Origin: Sphingomonas montanisoli
GTDB lineage: Bacteria; Pseudomonadota; Alphaproteobacteria; Sphingomonadales; Sphingomonadaceae
Assembly (NCBI RefSeq): GCF_008274695.1
Contig: NZ_VTOU01000004.1
Coordinates: 124,001 to 188,000 of the forward strand
Direction of reading: 5' to 3'
Length of the DNA: 64,000 bases
Part shown: in pieces, positions 62,338 to 64,000 of the stretch
Position numbering within the stretch: the first letter of the stretch is position 1
Layout: every line of letters starts with the position of its first letter
Made by a program: the position numbers and the translations under genes
Notes under the pieces: model-generated
What the model was told of the DNA's origin: nothing
Seen by the model: the letters and a program-made list of their open reading frames with translations, nothing else
The model's database searches: none

Positions 62338-62739
62338 ATGCTCGATCGGCTCCAGGCCCTTCACGATGCCGCGATCAAAGGCATCGACGCGCTCGAAGCT
62401 TTGGCCACCGAGGTGGAACCAAGGCTTGCCGAGGTCGCGGCCGCGCGTCTCGCGATCAGCAAGGTGAGCCGGGTGCGCGCATCCTTCCTCGAAGCGACCG
62501 TCTATCCCGCCATCGAAGCCTTCGCACCGCAGGCGATCGCAGGATTGCGTAGCCGCGGGCGCGAGCGGATGCTGGCGTCGTCCGAGCATATCAAGCGCTG
62601 GACGACCGCTGAACTGCAGACGAACTGGCCGGAATATCGCGTTCTTTCGAAGGGACTGCGCATCGGGATGCGTGCGCGGATCCGTGAGGAGCAAGCCTTG
62701 CTTTATCCCCTGATCCTGCGGCTCAGGAAAGCGGCCTAG
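62338..62739 (+). CDS. All-helical protein, hemerythrin-like without the metal histidines
   Basis: A 133-residue protein of long amphipathic helices with no signal peptide. The last helix, RARIREEQALLYPLILRLRKAA, resembles the end of hemerythrin-HHE domains (acid-acid then LLYPL), but the expected metal-binding histidines are absent; only two His (in LHD and EHI) are present. Not confidently assigned. It starts 42 bases after the Cds1-like gene. Its stop TAG and the opposite-strand stop of the acetyltransferase gene share one CTAG (62736-62739). Confidence 0.55.
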   Translation: MLDRLQALHDAAIKGIDALEALATEVEPRLAEVAAARLAISKVSRVRASFLEATVYPAIEAFAPQAIAGLRSRGRERMLASSEHIKRWTTAELQTNWPEYRVLSKGLRIGMRARIREEQALLYPLILRLRKAA

Positions 62740-63260
62740 GCCAGCCGTTCCAGCTTCGTCACCGTCTTGCCCTTATATTCGGCGCTGCCATAGGCGCGGA
62801 AGCCAAGCTTCTCGGCGACGCGCAGGGATGCAGTATTTTCGGGATCGATGATGCAGACGACGCGGGGTGGCGCCATCTGCGCCTCGATCCAGCCGAGCGC
62901 GGCTTTGGCCGCCTCGCTCGCATAGCCCTGGCCGTGGACCTCACTCGACATCACCCAGGCGAATTCGGGCGGGCCATCGAAATCCTCGCCCAGCCCGCGC
63001 TTGAAATCGGCCAGGCCGACCTCGCCTATCACCTTGCCGGTCGCCTTTTCCTCGACGACGAACAGCCCGTAGCCGAGCAGCGCCCAGTGGCCGGCGAAAC
63101 GCTGCAGCCGGTGCCACACGTCCTCACGGCTGAGCGGTGCCTTGTAGATGGATTCGACCGCGACAGGATCGCGCCCGAGTATGGCGCAGGCGTCGAGATC
63201 GTCGACGCGGTGCTGGCGCAGGCGCAGGCGCTCGGTCTCGATGACGACGCGCGCGCTCAC
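62736..63260 (-). CDS. GNAT-family acetyltransferase (RimJ/RimL-like)
   Basis: A 174-residue N-acetyltransferase. VIETERLRLRQHRVDDLDACAILG at the start, FVVEEKATGKVIGEVGL beta-bulge, acetyl-CoA loop EVHGQGYASEAAKAALGW and the C-terminal ENTASLRVAEKLGFRAYG, typical of RimJ/RimL-like GNAT proteins. The start is GTG 63260, chosen because it overlaps the stop of the SH3 gene (GTGA); the frame upstream of it is a shadow of that gene. Acceptor unknown; could be a small molecule or protein N-terminus. Confidence 0.85.
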   Translation of the reverse strand: MSARVVIETERLRLRQHRVDDLDACAILGRDPVAVESIYKAPLSREDVWHRLQRFAGHWALLGYGLFVVEEKATGKVIGEVGLADFKRGLGEDFDGPPEFAWVMSSEVHGQGYASEAAKAALGWIEAQMAPPRVVCIIDPENTASLRVAEKLGFRAYGSAEYKGKTVTKLERLA

Positions 63261-63757
63261 TCTTCGGAGCTTTCGCCGGGGGAGGCGCCCCAGATCCGGT
63301 CGCTGCGGATATAGCCCTTCTTGCCGGCCACATCGAACAGGCACCAGCCCGCTTCGCATGACGGCATCTTGCCGACGACGCCCGGCTCGGCCTGCCAGTT
63401 GACCGCCGAACCATCGGTCGGCTCGGCATGCATCGGGGCGGGGGATTGCCCGACGACGATCGCGGTGCGCTTTGCGGACATCAGGGTGGAGAGCATCCAG
63501 CCTTCGGTCCCGTCGACTTCCTTCACCTTGCGCCAGTCGCCGTAGATCTGGATCACCTGCACCGGCAGATCGCGACGGCGATAGCGCCAGATCGCCGGAA
63601 ATGTGCGCTCCGGCCCGGTGCGCATCAGCACGTCGCCCGAGGCGAGCGATGCCCAGTAAGGCAGCTTGCGGTCCTGCGCATTCGCCGCCTGTGCCGCAGT
63701 GATGACGATCAGCGCGCCCAGAAGGACGCGCCCCAGCCCCGATAGTATCCCTGTCAT
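63257..63757 (-). CDS. Exported SH3-domain protein
   Basis: A 166-residue protein. Signal peptide MTGILSGLGRVLLGALIVITAAQAANAQ, mature from near residue 28. Two bacterial SH3 repeats: YWASLASGDVLMRTGPERTFPAIWRYRRRDLPVQVIQIYGDWRKVKEVDGTEGWM and a second ending VGKMPSCEAGWCLFDVAGKKGYIRSDRIWG, with a Cys pair that could form a disulfide. Likely binds peptidoglycan in the periplasm. ATG 63757 has GGGGAC upstream; longer in-frame starts lack a signal peptide. Coupled to the GNAT gene by GTGA. Confidence 0.83.
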   Translation of the reverse strand: MTGILSGLGRVLLGALIVITAAQAANAQDRKLPYWASLASGDVLMRTGPERTFPAIWRYRRRDLPVQVIQIYGDWRKVKEVDGTEGWMLSTLMSAKRTAIVVGQSPAPMHAEPTDGSAVNWQAEPGVVGKMPSCEAGWCLFDVAGKKGYIRSDRIWGASPGESSEE

Positions 63758-64000
63758 GTCCCCATCTTTACGGGCCTTCCGGCCGGGTTCAAGCGGCCGA
63801 TTCGCGCGGCCCGCGCAATCGTTGGAAGTTTGGAGCATCCGCCACGCGTGGGCAGGCTGTGCGTTCGACCCATTGTGAGACATCCGGCCGCCCGTTTGGT
63901 CGATCCGCAGCGCAAACGAGCCACTTTTCGGATGGCCAGCAACCGCGCCATGCCCGATGAGAAGCGAAATCCAAAAAGTGGTCGCGCATATGAATGACAA
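63758..64000. other. Right-edge intergenic stretch, no gene identified
   Basis: These 243 bases carry only short frames on both strands with no ribosome binding site or recognisable product. A 38-codon GTG frame on the plus strand (63876-63992, charged, ending GRAYE) is unsupported. A promoter for the SH3 gene is expected here but I cannot place it. Confidence 0.4.

Noticed and set aside
63257-64000. SH3 protein frame extended to the right edge
   Set aside because: The signal peptide begins at 63757, and residues upstream are not signal-like.

Overview
The window reads as ordinary chromosome of a high-GC alphaproteobacterium, most likely a member of the Sphingomonadaceae. The inference rests on GC-rich third codon positions, a TonB-dependent receptor with a PepSY partner, a membrane-anchored cytochrome c divergent from pheA, the fabD-fabG-acpP-fabF-mltG cluster, a long N-terminal extension on ribosomal protein S9, and proteins such as PdeM and a TIGR02466-type oxygenase. 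I see no tRNA, rRNA, CRISPR array, prophage, integrase or transposase. Coding density is about 90 percent.

Layout. 1-14.2 kb: the 5' part of an MFS gene running off the left edge, a 1560-residue type V autotransporter, a second MFS transporter, an acyl-CoA ligase divergent from a quinone-oxidoreductase-like MDR protein, an aldehyde dehydrogenase, and a metNIQ methionine ABC transporter. 14.3-18.3 kb: a tight four-gene operon (TonB siderophore receptor, PepSY membrane protein, 64-residue membrane protein, DUF3574 protein) behind a possible Fur-type site. 18.4-21.8 kb: pdeM bracketed by inverted repeats, an aminotransferase/DedA pair and a cytochrome c. 21.9-27.5 kb: pheA and the fatty-acid synthesis/cell-wall run fabD, fabG, acpP, fabF, mltG. 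27.5-44 kb: a long mostly minus-strand stretch with argC, an NlpC/P60 hydrolase, a MarR regulator, an M17 aminopeptidase, hydrolases, rimO, a PQQ quinoprotein with its own haem domain, a degenerate LytM/LysM lipoprotein, a glycosyltransferase, a 28-residue membrane peptide, purB and a metallo-beta-lactamase-fold protein. 44-55.9 kb: ligA, a CHASE3 hybrid histidine kinase, prmA, an SDR, selO, a hydrolase/glycosyltransferase pair, a nitronate-monooxygenase-like flavoprotein with a four-cysteine cluster and a glutamine amidotransferase. 55.9-63.8 kb: a glycine-zipper protein, a 2-hydroxyacid dehydrogenase, ndk, ctaA, rplM-rpsI, a TIGR02466 oxygenase beside a Cds1-like PLP enzyme, a helical protein, a GNAT acetyltransferase and an SH3 protein.

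The most distinctive signal is intergenic. Three families of dispersed palindromic repeats sit between genes. Family A has termini CGTCATTGCGAG/CTCGCAATGACG and seven copies. Family B has cores of the GTCATCCC-GCGAA type. Family C is built from nested CCTCCCCC/GGGGGAGG hairpins. Two A copies in opposite orientation bracket the single gene pdeM like the ends of a composite element, and one A copy is flanked by a 5-bp direct repeat. Several sharp palindromes (5847-5864, 59278-59293, 30294-30314, 41667-41678) are candidate operators with no identified regulator. I found no defence island or clearly new multi-gene system. The best candidates for undescribed biology are the repeat families, the pdeM cassette, the 28-residue membrane peptide and the cysteine cluster in the flavoprotein.
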